DNA of 64,000 nt from Bradysia coprophila (GCF_014529535.1 NW_023503501.1:4966150-5030149), one strand, 5' to 3'. Counted from the stretch's first letter, positions 12,901 through 23,934 are shown. Notes: generated by a model not told the origin, from the sequence alone. Program-made: numbers and translations.

Positions 12901-15168
12901 AAACATCCACTGTTCGTTATGTTTTTCTTATTGTCGCGCATCGCGTGTCGATGAAACAAAATCATCCACCAGGCTAATCCGTCAGCCGAATTTTCAATAC
13001 CACAGCCAAAGTTACATTCACTATGTAAGCAACGATGTTTTTGAATATTTTATCAAAATGGAGAAACTTTTCAGATTAATTCATCCAATTCTTTATGAAA
13101 CGAAAAAATTTAATTTATGTAATTTGATCCGTGATTACATATTAGATAGAGGCTTTAAATGTGAAATACCTAACTGTCACTCTTTACAAAAAACTCTTAC
13201 TACCCGATTTGTTGCCTTTCGTTTAAAAAACGCCGGAAAAGAAAGATTGAAAAAAAGAAATTTTGATTTCAGCAGTCACACCATGAATTGATTGTATTTT
13301 TAAATAGTAAATGTATGGTTGAACCATGAAAACATTGTTTTATTTTGTTGACATTCCTCAAATTGTAATTGCTTCCAGAATACAAGATGACCTAAACCTT
13401 ACTTCAGTGTAAATTCATTCAAAACTTTTGCGCCAATTTTTTTCACAAAAATTTATCGAAGACCGTTTTGTCGGATTGTCGCATGTCGCAAAAAACCGTC
13501 TCTGCCACTGTTCTCCGTGGCGTGTGTGTGTTTGTTTTATTGAGGCTGTTTATATGAGTCAGATGTGAGAGCCGCTGAAAATCAGCTGTAATTTGCCCGA
13601 ATCGGATACAGTTACCCTACAAACTTCTCACAAGATTTTACAATAAAGTTCAAATTCTTTCACGGACTGCCGACGACATTTTCTTCAACTGCTCTCACAT
13701 CTCACCGGAGCTTTCATTCTAGTCGTAACCGAAAAATCTTTCCGAGTCACACAATCTGAAATCATGGATCGACTCACCTTTAAATACGCCATCGTCAGTA
13801 ACGGTAGTAAAGTAAATGGTACCAAGTAAAGTAGTGCTGGTTGAGCTGCCTTAAATATTTCAGAACTTACTGTGGCAGTAAGAAGACCCAAAAAATAACT
13901 GAAATCGAAAATGTTTCGTCACACACTCAACCAAACGTTCGAAACACACTTACCCTAATAGAGAACAATGAAAATATGTAAGTCGAGATCCAACTCCCTT
14001 CGGTACCGGTACTCCAGCATCGACTAGAGTGCCCTGCGATTTCTTGTACGCATCGTATCTTAACACAAAGCACAACAACAGTCCTGGCATCACAATGTCT
14101 CCCAGTCCCAGCATGGAAAAATGTCCGCTGTTGTGTAAGCTTGGAAACACTAACTTTCCCGGTAAATTCAGTTTCGGTGGCTCTTTGACCATTCCTATGT
14201 TTAATTTTCGGGCAACCAGTCCAACTGGATTATCGGCAGGTCGAGTAGCTACTTTCACCATTACATTTGTGCTGAATATGTATGACGAAAAGAACACCCA
14301 AAATACGTCGTATAACAGTAGCCCGGTGAGCAGTAATGTGGACACTTTCAACGATGGTAAGCGCACAAAGGCGATAAAAGCGACACACAGTCCCATGCCC
14401 ATGGCTGTAATTGAGATGAAATTGATTTATTGCGTGAAAACACAATCAGTGGAGTTTACACATACCGTCCATAAGAAGCCAGTGACCAGTCAGCACCCAT
14501 ATGCACACGATCGACAGAGCTAGCGAAAAACTGAAAAGCTCTGCCGAAGTGAATCGTCCGCAAACGCCAAATGATATCCGATTACCGTTCCCATCTGAAC
14601 ACGGACGAATTATGTATTGACACATTGGCAACAGAAGGAAGGCTAGAGCCACTGTTGCGATTACTTGAAAGACGGAATCACACATTTGAGTATCACAGTT
14701 CAATTCGACGATGGAATCAAACAACAACTTACTTGCAGTACAAACAGCGAACAGCATTTGCATCGAATCGAAGAAGAAGAACATTACCAACAGCGAAATA
14801 GACGCTCCAAGCGGCAAACACAGTGCGTGCATTGTGTCCAGGGTTGCAAATTTATCTGCGACGCATAAACAGAGAGAAAGACAGAAACTAAACAAAATGC
14901 CAACATCGACAACGAATGGAATGGACTACTTACTTTGTTCAATCGAAACCGGTTCGCCGGTTATGAGATTGTTCAGCGAATCGCTTTGCCGTTTCTTCTG
15001 TTCCCGTTCGCGTGCCTCCTGTTCCATATTCAAACTGCGAAAGCTGCCGTACACAATCAATAGCATCGATATCAAGCATGTTGAGACGCGCGATGAGTCC
15101 ATGATTGAGTAGGCCCACTGATATTCACGAAATTCTGTCGTACCAGCCGGCCCAGCTCCTTGTGACAT
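9992..15168 (-). CDS. SppL: Signal peptide peptidase-like 3 (intramembrane aspartyl protease)
   Basis: Six coding exons join in frame to 398 aa: 15168-14934, 14855-14733, 14663-14466, 14404-13954, 13898-13778 and 10060-9992. Every junction is GT-AG and phase-consistent. The multi-pass GxGD protease motifs are all present: YD at 217-218 (catalytic Asp218), GLGD at 285-288 (catalytic Asp288) and QPAL at 355-358. The N-terminus [11 protein letters not shown] and the C-terminus [11 protein letters not shown] are those of SPPL3 rather than SPP or SPPL2. SPPL3 cleaves type II membrane proteins, notably Golgi glycosyltransferases. The last intron (10061-13777) would be only 281 nt without the P element that sits in it in antisense orientation. 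Exon borders look undamaged, so the gene may still be expressed. Confidence 0.95.
10125..13552 (+). mobile_element. P-superfamily DNA transposon, apparently whole
   Basis: The element is 3428 bp. Its first 56 bp (10125-10180, starting TAAACAGCCTCAATAAAACA) and last 56 bp (13497-13552) are exact inverse complements. TATGAGTC flanks it on both sides (10117-10124 and 13553-13560), an 8-bp target duplication as P elements make. Past the perfect arms there is a further imperfect inverted match (GCGACATTTTGCGAC against GCGACATGCGAC). The interior encodes one spliced transposase on the plus strand. The insertion lies in the last intron of the minus-strand SPPL3 gene. Identical ends, an intact duplication and an open transposase all suggest a recent insertion. 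Confidence 0.95.
10393..13291 (+). CDS. P-element transposase (THAP zinc finger, GTP-dependent RNase H-like type)
   Basis: Five exons join in frame to 838 aa: 10393-10512, 10575-11247, 11446-11745, 11799-12231 and 12301-13291. Introns are 53-198 nt with GT-AG borders. The N-terminus has a compact THAP-like zinc finger, C4-x4-C9 and C39-x2-H42; the 29-residue middle is shorter than usual, and the second C-x2-H crosses intron 1. A coiled-coil stretch follows (about residues 120-155). Family blocks are IVDEVS (Asp258), LASDMGGSN (Asp349), [13 protein letters not shown] and [11 protein letters not shown] (Glu593), giving a D-D-E catalytic set. A single in-frame TAA inside intron 4 is removed by splicing. 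If that 69-nt intron is kept, the protein ends after about 509 residues, which would resemble the truncated repressor made by intron retention in Drosophila P. That last point is inference. Confidence 0.9.
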
Positions 15169-17857
15169 CGCGCCCTACCACCCAATTGTTGGTGATTTTT
15201 TTAATGGTCTCAATGGGCGATGAGACCTTTCAGCCGTACGGTTAACTTTTCGATCTGAAACGGAAAATTGTGGAAAATGACTTGCGGTATGAATTTATCG
15301 CAGGTGGTTCGAAATACACAATTACGAATCGAACAGAATAGTTGACTGTGTGACACAATTCAATTTTCGTTTCGCCTTTCAATTTTACACCACTTTGTCG
15401 GTGCTCTCTTTCATTCCGTTTTCGTTTCAAGTACGAAATCTGCCACCCACATTCAATGTTATCAGACTCTGTTGGATTATTTTGGGAAAAGACATCACTC
15501 AGACTAAAATAAAACTTTTTCCTTGCTGGACAGACCGATCTAATATGACATCGGTTATACACACCTTTCAAATTGAATGACAGATAAATTGACTTTAATC
15601 AATCAAAAAAAAACATTGCACAGAGCCACAATAACACATCGCACACCTTCAATACTATAACGTTTCGGTCAATGATTAGGTTGTCAGAAAAGTATGGAAG
15701 ACGACCGCTTACATTTCGTTCGATTTTTTATCGACCGAGATGCAGGTGTGTTGCAAGAATTTTTTTTTCGACGAATCGTCTTGCTTAACAGTTTAGTGTG
15801 GTGAGACAAAGCTAATTTCGTGCAAAATAACTGTCCTTGACATGAATTCACGGATTATCATTGGTATAACATCAATGGCCCTTAAACTGTTGCCATTATA
15901 CACACATCGTCCGTTCGAAGTACGGCTATGTGAAGACTTTCAAAATTATTATTACTAATCCTGTCGATAGAGTTTATCGCTTTTGATTGTCACTTGTTTG
16001 ATTTAAAGGCAGTTCTTCGCTGATTATTATACCCGAGGCACAGCATATAATAACACACACAATTTCCGCGATTAAGTAACTTTCAATCTTGTTTTAGATT
16101 CGACTGTCGACATGAGTGTAATTAACTGGATATTTGCTACAAAGTGTATGGTGTGGTAGCATACGAAAAACTTTCATTTTACCTTCAATGTTCAACTCTG
16201 TTATCACACGATCTTCTTTCTTGTTTACTTTTCGATAAATTTGTGATAGCACATCGTACATATCTATATCTACAGAAACGACACTAAAAATAACTAAATT
16301 TCGTATTGATTGATTGATAGTTTAAATAAACATTTTAGCTTCTCTGCCAGGCCATTGCAAGAGCAATGACAGATAAGATATTACAATTAAATTGTGGAGT
16401 GTAATTCCGTTTTCATTGTAATATGGAAACCCGCATCGAATAAATTTCATCAAAACTGTAAAAACTCTGTTACGAATTTATCCAACACTTAAAGTCAATG
16501 TCAACCACACGAACACAAAAAAAAAAGTTGAGTGAAAATTCTCACCTGTTTCAATTGTTGAAATTAGTGTCGCGAAAAAAAAAGAAAACAAAAAAAATTT
16601 TGTTTGAAGAACACTTCCAAATATGTTTGGATTTTGGGCACAATCCAATTTTAACACCACATTTGTATTCGATATTCAATCACAGATCACTGATCAGATC
16701 ACCAGAAACTGTAAACTGGAATTATTTGTTGTGAGAGTTTGGTTCAAAATGCATTTTTCAGGCGGATGATTTGATATCCATCGAAAACCTCAAAAAACTC
16801 ATGACGCCATATTCGATTCAGTGATGGCAGCAAAAACACACTGAAGAGAAAATCTTATTGCAGCTCCGTTGGCGCTGCAATGTAGAATGTAACTTGAATT
16901 TGAAATATTATTGGTGAATGACTGTCACGTCGTTATAGACTTTCAACATACTTATATGACTATCAGGTTAATTTTACTTCTGAGTCTCGATTTCCATTGA
17001 TTGATACCAATCTTATATTTCATCGGTCACAATTGAAGTGATTAACAACATCATTTTGGGAAAAAACGGAAATATTCTATTTTTCTGTTTAAATCTGTTA
17101 CTTCACTTGTTTCGCGTGTTACATCGTGTTTCAAACACTGAATTTGATATACAAGATCTTTCACTTCATTTGTCTAAACACACATTTTGCTATATAAAAG
17201 GGTTCTATCTGGAGTGCATCGCTTTATTATTCTCGTCGTCGTCGATAACAGATGGTCTAGCCTTTTCTGTAAAGCCTGTAAAGTTAACAATCTCTGGGCA
17301 ACCACATAAGGATTACAAAGGAACTCGAATTTGTTAAATGCTTATTTATGACATACAGTCTTCGACATTTCAAATGTCTCACTGTCAAATTTTTCTGAGA
17401 ATTTCATTGTGTCATTGCGAATTCACAATGACATTCTTTGAAAAAAATGACAGTGAGACATTTGAAATTTCGAAGACTGTAATATAGCGTTCCTAGTTTA
17501 ATTTTTCTTGGTGTATTTTTCGCAGGCCTCTGACATAGAGGCGCCTCTATTTTGTATGTTGGCGCCTTTGTACATAATGCTTCTTTGTTCTACGAGGTCG
17601 GTGCGCCTTTTGGTAGCAAGTCCGGGCCTGATTATATCGAATAAATAACCATTTCGTTTGTTTCAATAACAAAACGATATCAAGACCTGAAATTCCAGTT
17701 CGTGTCAGTAACAGAGGGTCACCTTTTTATAGGTATTTATCAGAATTTTATTCAAAAAGTTGTTTCGCAGCAATCAAATTAGTCTATTCATCGTATACAA
17801 TAGTTTACATCAATTAGCTTTTCCGGGCGGTATTTAAATTTCGTTAAATTTTCAACC
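15169..17857. other. Intergenic between SPPL3 and the cupin gene
   Basis: The first few hundred bases should hold the SPPL3 5' UTR and promoter. The rest is AT-rich, with no recognisable coding sequence. It contains a copy of the dispersed TTACTTCATT repeat at about 17150-17255 and the MITE at 17356-17479. Confidence 0.5.
17356..17479. mobile_element. 124-bp palindromic MITE with TA duplication (Tc1/mariner-like)
   Basis: The left arm CAGTCTTCGACATTTCAAAT continues as GTCTCACTGTC. It is mirrored on the right by GACAGTGAGACATTTGAAAT and CGAAGACTG. TA flanks both ends (17354-17355 and 17480-17481). Arms of about 33 bp, a TA target and no coding content fit a mariner-type non-autonomous element. 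Confidence 0.8.
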
Positions 17858-18274
17858 ATGAAATTTAAGCTCGTATTTCTGCTAACGGCTACAATCGTTA
17901 CATCCTGTGACATACCTAAAGGTGCAAATCCTACTATTCCATACATCAATTTGTGGACTGATGTGGCTGGCGAAACGCATTTAAGTTACTGCGAACTCGA
18001 TGAATTCAATCTGACTAGCTTTAGCACCGCAGCTAAACAATATGTTTCAACGGATGATATGCCTACCACACGTTATGTGTTTAACATTTTCCCGACAAAC
18101 TGGTTCGGTGATTGGCATCCGGCACCATCATTACAGTGGGTTATTACATTATCAGGATCGTGGTTTACACAAGCATCCGATGGTAGTATGGTTGATTTAC
18201 CGACAGGTTCTATTATATTTAATAATGATTTCAATGCTACTCGCGGTCACCAATCGGGCGTTTCGAAAGACTAA
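17858..18274 (+). CDS. Secreted cupin-like protein, possibly a broken gene
   Basis: The 138-aa frame begins with a signal-peptide-like leader (MKFKLVFLLTATIVTSC). Residues 75-135 look like a single cupin fold: WHPAPSLQWVITLSGSW, then DGSMVDLPTGSIIFNND and GHQSG, which follow the usual two cupin motifs with their metal-site glycines and histidine. After the stop at 18272, another frame (about 18276-18375) reads on with SVMVVQVANLPQ, where cupins usually have a final beta strand. So either an intron or a frameshift interrupts the 3' end. Small extracellular cupins of this type are mainly bacterial and fungal, so horizontal origin is possible but unproven. The biochemical role is unknown. Confidence 0.5.
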   Translation: MKFKLVFLLTATIVTSCDIPKGANPTIPYINLWTDVAGETHLSYCELDEFNLTSFSTAAKQYVSTDDMPTTRYVFNIFPTNWFGDWHPAPSLQWVITLSGSWFTQASDGSMVDLPTGSIIFNNDFNATRGHQSGVSKD

Positions 18275-19866
18275 CAGACCGCAAGCGTTATGGTCGTACA
18301 AGTCGCAAATTTACCTCAAAATATTTCATGCCACAAATGTAGTGCAGGAGGCGTCTGGATACGAGATATTTAGTCAAAGAAATTTAGAGCTTCAATGGCA
18401 AATCGGAAAAGGAAATTATTTCGATGTAAGTAAGACAGAGGTCAATGACAAATGTTCAAAATGTATCATATATTTCACAAAAAAATTAAAAAAATTAAAC
18501 AGAAATTATGAACGGAAGCAACGCAAAGTGTTTCGAGTGACAGCTGCCAAAGAAGTATCTCCTACTTTGTATGAAAACGTTTTCCAAGTTTTTTTACAGG
18601 ACCAAAATTTGTTTGACACTTTGTCTAGTTACAGTAGTCTATTTGAATAGGTTTGTTCCAAGGCCATTTGAATTGTCAAATTTCATCCACAGTACCATAG
18701 CCTCAATAACATTTGTGTGTAAATAGCGTGGGCGACGTTGCCGATTTGTATGAAATATCACGTAAGCGACGTTGCTGTGGATGAAATTGTCGTTGTTCGG
18801 GTTGTCAAAGTTCATGTTTACAGTTATTTGGAACAAACATATACTTAAATGCAGAAAGGTGATACGTCCCATAGTGAATTATAAGAAAAATGAAATTTCA
18901 TTCGTTTAACTTGATTTCGGGTAGTCTGACGATTTAAATCAAAATTTTTAATAGTTTCAAACCAAAAACCATCGTCAGGTCATTTAAACGGATGAAATTT
19001 CATTTTTCCTATATTTCGCTAATAGGACCGAAGATTTTTAGAGATTGTTTTTCTTTTTATTGACCAGCGAAAAAAAGGCTGCTCACAATGGCGCAGCCAG
19101 AAAAAATCGATCTTTTCAAAATTTAAATTTTACTATAAATAAAAATCATTTACTCTATTAGCTCCTAATGTTCCCAAAATGCATGCCGCGTTCCCTCTTT
19201 GAATGGCAATTGAAATTTTCTGTAATAAATAATCTGTTCAACGTGGTTCCTCTGAAGCCTTCATGATTGATCCCAATTTTTGAACAAATTTCATAGTTTC
19301 TGGCCCCATAGAACCTTAAGTTTCGAAAGCTAACGGAGTGAACAAATAATTTTCTTTCAAATGTTTGTAATGATTATGTTTAAATCTTTCCGCCTTATCC
19401 TTGACCGTTTTTTCTTGCTAGATTCCTTCATGTATGAAGGCGTTAATGTATCTCTAATTGTTACATCCAACGCACTGACAGTGCTTTGTTACATTCCATA
19501 GAATAGCTTTTCCATGACTCCAAGGAATTAAGGTCATACCATCCGGCCTTTTACCGTCATCTCTACATATTCTTGGTGGTTGTATAATATTTGGAAATCC
19601 TGCTAAAGAGAATGCATGTGAGAAAACTTTGTTAACTTCATCATGTCCAGCTATTTTGGCTTTTGTTATCATCTTGCATGATAGGCCATGTAAACCATTC
19701 TCTTTTTGATCATTTCAGAAATTGATTTCAGAAATCTTTTACTTCATTTGTTTTGAATAAGCTTGTCGCTAATTATTGCTGTCGTGGTCGATAACAGATG
19801 ACAGCTATCTGTAACAAGTTAAATCGTCGGAATCCCCTTTACTTACTGCATTTATCTATTCATTTA
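18275..19866. other. Spacer with two small inverted-repeat elements and a retroelement fossil
   Basis: About 18651-18837 is an inverted-repeat element bounded by TTTGTTCCAA and TTGGAACAAA, with inner arms AATTTCATCCACA/TGTGGATGAAATT. About 18886-19006 is another, with arms AAAAATGAAATTTCATTCG and CGGATGAAATTTCATTTTT. A retroelement-derived fragment fills about 19190-19675. A copy of the dispersed TTACTTCATT repeat lies at about 19720-19805. Confidence 0.55.
19190..19675 (-). mobile_element. Retroelement fossil, nuclease-like C-terminal region
   Basis: Reading the minus strand, 19672-19454 contains DGKRPDGMTLIPWSHGKAIL followed by WNVT, and nearer 19200 there is KISIAIQRGNAACILGTLG. These blocks typify a region encoded downstream of a reverse transcriptase in a widespread group of animal retroelements; its RPDG...W.VT pattern looks like a PD-(D/E)XK-type nuclease core. 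No reverse transcriptase or terminal repeats are seen. The copy is truncated and broken in several places, so it is an old fragment. The exact family is not resolved. Confidence 0.6.
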
Positions 19867-21405
19867 GGTGGCGGGATATTTCGACACCGTCGATATCGTC
19901 AGGAACGATATTATCGTTTTTTTGGACGATACTATCATCTAAAAAACGATATTATCGTTTTTTAGATGATACTATCGTCCAAAAAAACGATATTATCGTC
20001 CAAAAAATTTTCATCCAGGACGATAATATCGTCTAAATTGGGAAATTCTAAAATATTGTCTGGACGATAGTATCGTTTTCTGGACGATATTATCGTTCAG
20101 AAAACGATACTATCGTTTTCTGGACGATATTACCGTTCTAGAAAATCTAATGGATATTTTCGTTTTCTGTACGATAATATCGTCCAAAACGATAATATCG
20201 TCCTGGGCGATATTATCGTTTTCTTAAATTATAATATCGTCCAGCACGATACTATCGTTTAAAAAAACGATAATATCGCCCAGGACGATATTATCGTTTA
20301 GTTTTGGGTGGTAATATTGTCCAGGACTTAATTTTACTCAGAGGTGCAGCAAGAACCGAATTCTCTTCCAAAATATCAAAAGCAATTGTCAGAGGAAATC
20401 ACCTACACATCAGTGTTTAAAAAAGGCGTTTAGTTCGTCCCTAAATAATTCATCTTTTTACGAAATGAATACCAACTTAGATTGTACATAAAAAGCGTTT
20501 TAACACGCCGAGCGATCCGGCCCATTGCCCCGGAGCGAAGCGGAGGGCCGCAATGCAAGCCGGGCGCCGGAACGGTGTCGGAACTTAGGAGTTAATTTTT
20601 TTTTCTCGCATCGTCTCATAATTAGTCTGTGTAATTTTTCTATTATAAAATTTAAATTTACGGAACCAAATGAACCAATTTTTAATATATATTTGCCGTC
20701 TATAAAAAGGTGTTTATCTACAAGATTTTGTGTTTCGTCTTCAACAACCATCCAGAACGATAATATCGCCCAGGACGATATTATCGTCTAGAATTTTTAT
20801 TTTAAATAAATTAAAAACGATATTATCGTCCTGGACGATATTATCGTCTCAAATTTAAAAAAATTAATAAATTAAAAACGATATTATCGTCCCAAAAATT
20901 ATCGACCAGGACGATAATATCGTCCAAAATAACGATAAATTTGTTCAGAAAAAGAAAATAACGATAAAATCGTCCAGCGGATATTTTCATCCAGGACGAT
21001 ATTATCGTCAAAAAAACGATATTATCGTTTTTTGAACGATAATATCGTTTTTTAGACGATAGTATCATCAAAAAAACGATAGTATCGTCCAAAAAAAACG
21101 ATAGTATCGTCCAAAAAAACGATATTATCGTTTAAAAACGATATTATCGTTTAAAAACGATATTATCGTTTTTTTAAACGATAATATCGTCAAGAAAACG
21201 ATAATATCGTCCTGAAAATATTTTAAAATTTATAATTTTAGACGATATTATCGTCCTGGATGAAATTTTTTTAGACGATATTATCGTTTTTTAGTATCGT
21301 CCAAAAAACGATAGTATCGTCTAAAAAACGATAATATCGTCCAAAAAACGATAATATCGTTCCTGACGATATTGACCGTGTAGTTATGTCGCCTCACCGC
21401 CCAAC
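19867..21405. mobile_element. Foldback element made of 13-bp palindromes ACGATA-N-TATCGT
   Basis: By eye, about fifteen good copies of the palindrome lie in a left arm (19900-20320) and about twenty-two in a right arm (20757-21370). The central base can be any nucleotide, and copies are spaced by short A/T runs or CCAGG-type linkers. The outer ends are related in inverse: the left reads CGATATCGTCAGGAACGATA and the right ends in its near-complement TATCGTTCCTGACGATATTG. Beyond these are GGTGGCGGGATA and, inverted, GGTGAGGCGACATA. A 430-bp centre (20330-20755) lacks the palindromes and holds a GC-rich patch. Open frames inside are by-products of the repeat. It resembles a foldback transposon in architecture; the superfamily is unknown and no clear target duplication was found. 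Confidence 0.8.
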
Positions 21406-22148
21406 CTTGAACTACTTGAAAAAAACTTGAACCTGTTTTCACCGGAACCTGATGTAATATTAATTATGACTTGACCTGAATGATCTAACACCTGAATTTC
21501 GTAATTAAGTCAGGACAGGTATTTTTGTAAAAGCTCAATTTGACAATCATAAAAGGATAACACAGCACAAAGTTATTAACTTCAAATAACTGCATACAAT
21601 CTTTGAACAGATTTATAAAATGTCGAAGTCGATGTGCGATTATTGAGAGTGAGATTATCCGTGAATTCAAATGACTAAAGCTGTAAAGAAGAATGTAATA
21701 AGTTACCACTGTTAACCGGCAATTCACGAATGTCTAGTCTTGTGTTCTAACAACATTGTAACATTCACCAGTTTTAATCTCGAATCTATTACTTCATTTG
21801 GTATGAGTATAATCAAGGATTGAAGAGATTGAATTCCAATCTTTTACTTCATTTGTTTCGAACATGCATTTTGGTTGGATAATACCGCATTAGACTGAGT
21901 TTCTCGTTTATTTATGCAAACTTTGGAGAATATAACAACTGACCTTATTTAAATAAAATTCGTTGCATATCGGTTTTTCCAATAATTTTTATTTAAGTTT
22001 CATTAATACGATTACAGTTAAAAATCCGTTTACTCATTTTTCAATAGATAAATTCTTAGTATAAGAACGTCATTCAATATTCGTTTTTTTAATCTAATCA
22101 ATTAAATTAATTGCCCTGCAATACAATTTCTGGAAGAAGTGAATCTCT
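21406..22148. other. Intergenic with dispersed-repeat sequence
   Basis: AT-rich with no coding sequence recognised. Two TTACTTCATTTG motifs at about 21788 and 21847 mark a copy of the dispersed repeat seen elsewhere in the window. Confidence 0.5.
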
Positions 22149-22534
22149 TTACAGCTCGGTGTGATGCGATGGAAATTTCTTCAAGACAGCATGGTACAAA
22201 CTGTAAAATGCATACACGGCTACAGTTAAAATGACCTTTGGAAAAACCATTAAAAATTTTAGTCCTGACATCCAAAATACAGTTTAAAAAAAAAATCGCT
22301 TACGAGCAATGCACCACAAAGTGCAACAGACAAAAAATTTCCATCGATTATCCCGGGATGGGTCTGCGGCTTATTCCATAAGTCTTCTATGCTTGGCGGA
22401 GCATTCGGTTTGCCGCTGGTGGTGGGACCTTGACGTTCGGCCATCAATCTTTTCATTGTGTTTAGACGATCTCGTAGAACTTCCACCGATTCAGTTGATA
22501 AGTCTGCATGAAATATAGGGAAATGAGAAGACAT
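22149..22534 (-). CDS. Small single-pass membrane protein, unknown function
   Basis: Two exons, 22534-22304 and 22235-22149, give 105 aa. The GT-AG intron falls inside the only membrane segment, which reads ALCGALL then VILTVAVYAFYSLYHAVL, at about residues 69-95. Upstream is a charged helix (VEVLRDRLNTMKRLMAERQG) and a Pro-rich linker with PSIEDLWNKPQTHPG. The short C-tail ends KKFPSHHTEL. I chose ATG 22534 because it is in frame with no extra splice. A TGCAG acceptor at about 22504 could instead join an upstream exon and change the first ten residues. It lies about 1 kb from sloth1 and is transcribed away from it. I do not recognise the family. Confidence 0.6.
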
Positions 22535-23606
22535 TTAGTGGTTAAGAGTTTTGTTTAGAAATTTATAATTTTGGGTGGATGCAATTTTGGTGATGCTTTA
22601 CAGTTGCTAGGATTGGTGAGTCAATTACGGTTGCAGATTGATTGGATGCAATTCGATTTTATCATTCAAAACACTCTTTGTTTGTAGAAGTTAAAAGATA
22701 CAAATTCTTAAGCTTTGTAAAAGTGTTGAAGGTAGACGCGGAGAATTTGTTGTTGCATCGATTTGCTGATCGAATATTCTCCAAATTTTGGAAGGGCAAA
22801 GAATTTATGACTCGAGTTTTCAGTTTTCTCAAGAAATTATTTTAACTATTTTCTAAATACACGTACATACAATGGGCTTAGATTCAGATTAATTCGATAT
22901 AAATGTGTGCCCTTCTCGAGGATTGAACTAATTCTTCGACTTTGTTATATGGAACTTTCGTCTATCACAAACGTTTTTTAATTAATTTTTAATCTAAATC
23001 GATTAAGGTCGATGAGGTGTAGACGGTATTCCTCGACATTATGCACTGTAATCACAATTTTAATAGAAATGCAAGGCAGAGGAACCAATATACTCCTTTT
23101 AAATACACCACAATTTCTTATGTGTATCAAATCATACTTATCTTCACCTTCGACAGTTGGCATCGTTGGTGATAGATGTTACAGAAATGTTTCACTTGAA
23201 ATCGACAAAGATTTATCTCAAAACTTTCCACTTTTATGGAGAAAACCACAGCGTGAAGATCCTTCAGCTTGAATATCGATTTTAACCACCAAGAAGAAGT
23301 TATACTGGAGTTACAGTATGGTTGTGGTTTGTGATTGGGTTTATACTCACGTATAGTTTGCTGACATTCAATGTCAAAAAAGAAAGTGACGTAAGCGAAT
23401 GTCTGGTCTATATTTACAACATAAATTTTTAGAAATTTCGTGCAGTCAATAATTCTGATAAATTCAACAATAATCTAGTGTCATCGTTACATCAATGCAG
23501 AATCTGATGCTAACAGTAAGAGATATCAGTCAACATTAACGTTGCCGAACAGCAATTACATAATAAAGTCTTACCAAAATACTCCAGCGAGCATAACCAC
23601 AATTCA

Positions 23607-23907
23607 ATGTTGTTCTACAGCAGAAAACTGACGAAATTATTGAAAAGTATTCCCGGCGAGAAAACTTTCGGAATTTATAGATTTTTGCCCTGCTTTTTCC
23701 TCCTGGGTGCTGCGTTAGAGTTCTCTATGATCAATTGGACGGTTGGCGAAACAAATTTTTGTAAGTCCGACGTTCACAGCTTCTTTTGATCTCATTCTTA
23801 ATCAGAAAATCAATTGTCTCTTAGATCGTACATATAAACGACGTCAGGCCAAGGAAATCGTTGAACATAAGCTAACCGGTGCTGTTCCATCAGATTCGTC
23901 ACAGTAA
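23607..23907 (+). CDS. sloth1: Sloth1 / SMIM4 (UQCC5) mitochondrial complex III assembly micropeptide
   Basis: Two exons, 23607-23760 and 23825-23907, encode 78 aa. The block IPGEKTFGIYRFLPCFFLLG, a single membrane helix, then NWTVGETNF and YKRRQAKEIVEHKL align by eye with human SMIM4/UQCC5 (FGIYRFLPFFF, VGQETFYDVYRRKA). The protein is an inner-membrane factor for complex III (cytochrome bc1) assembly. The 64-nt intron (GTAAGT...TTAG) separates the NF/Y codons in phase 1. The stop at 23905 is followed after 27 nt by the sloth2 start, the dicistronic arrangement known in Drosophila. The length matches the family closely. Confidence 0.9.
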
Positions 23908-23934
23908 AAAATTCGATTCGGTTTGTAATTGAAA

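Noticed and set aside
14029-15112. Plus-strand frames of up to 164 codons
   Set aside because: They are shadows of the SPPL3 exons on the minus strand.
20525-21092. Frames within the palindrome element
   Set aside because: They are created by the repeat unit, which reads open in several frames, and contain no domain.
23349-23480. Possible upstream exon for the small membrane protein (minus; VTFFFDIECQQTI before a GTGAGT donor)
   Set aside because: The phase fits the acceptor at 22504, but no start codon or similarity supports it; the unspliced ATG at 22534 is simpler.
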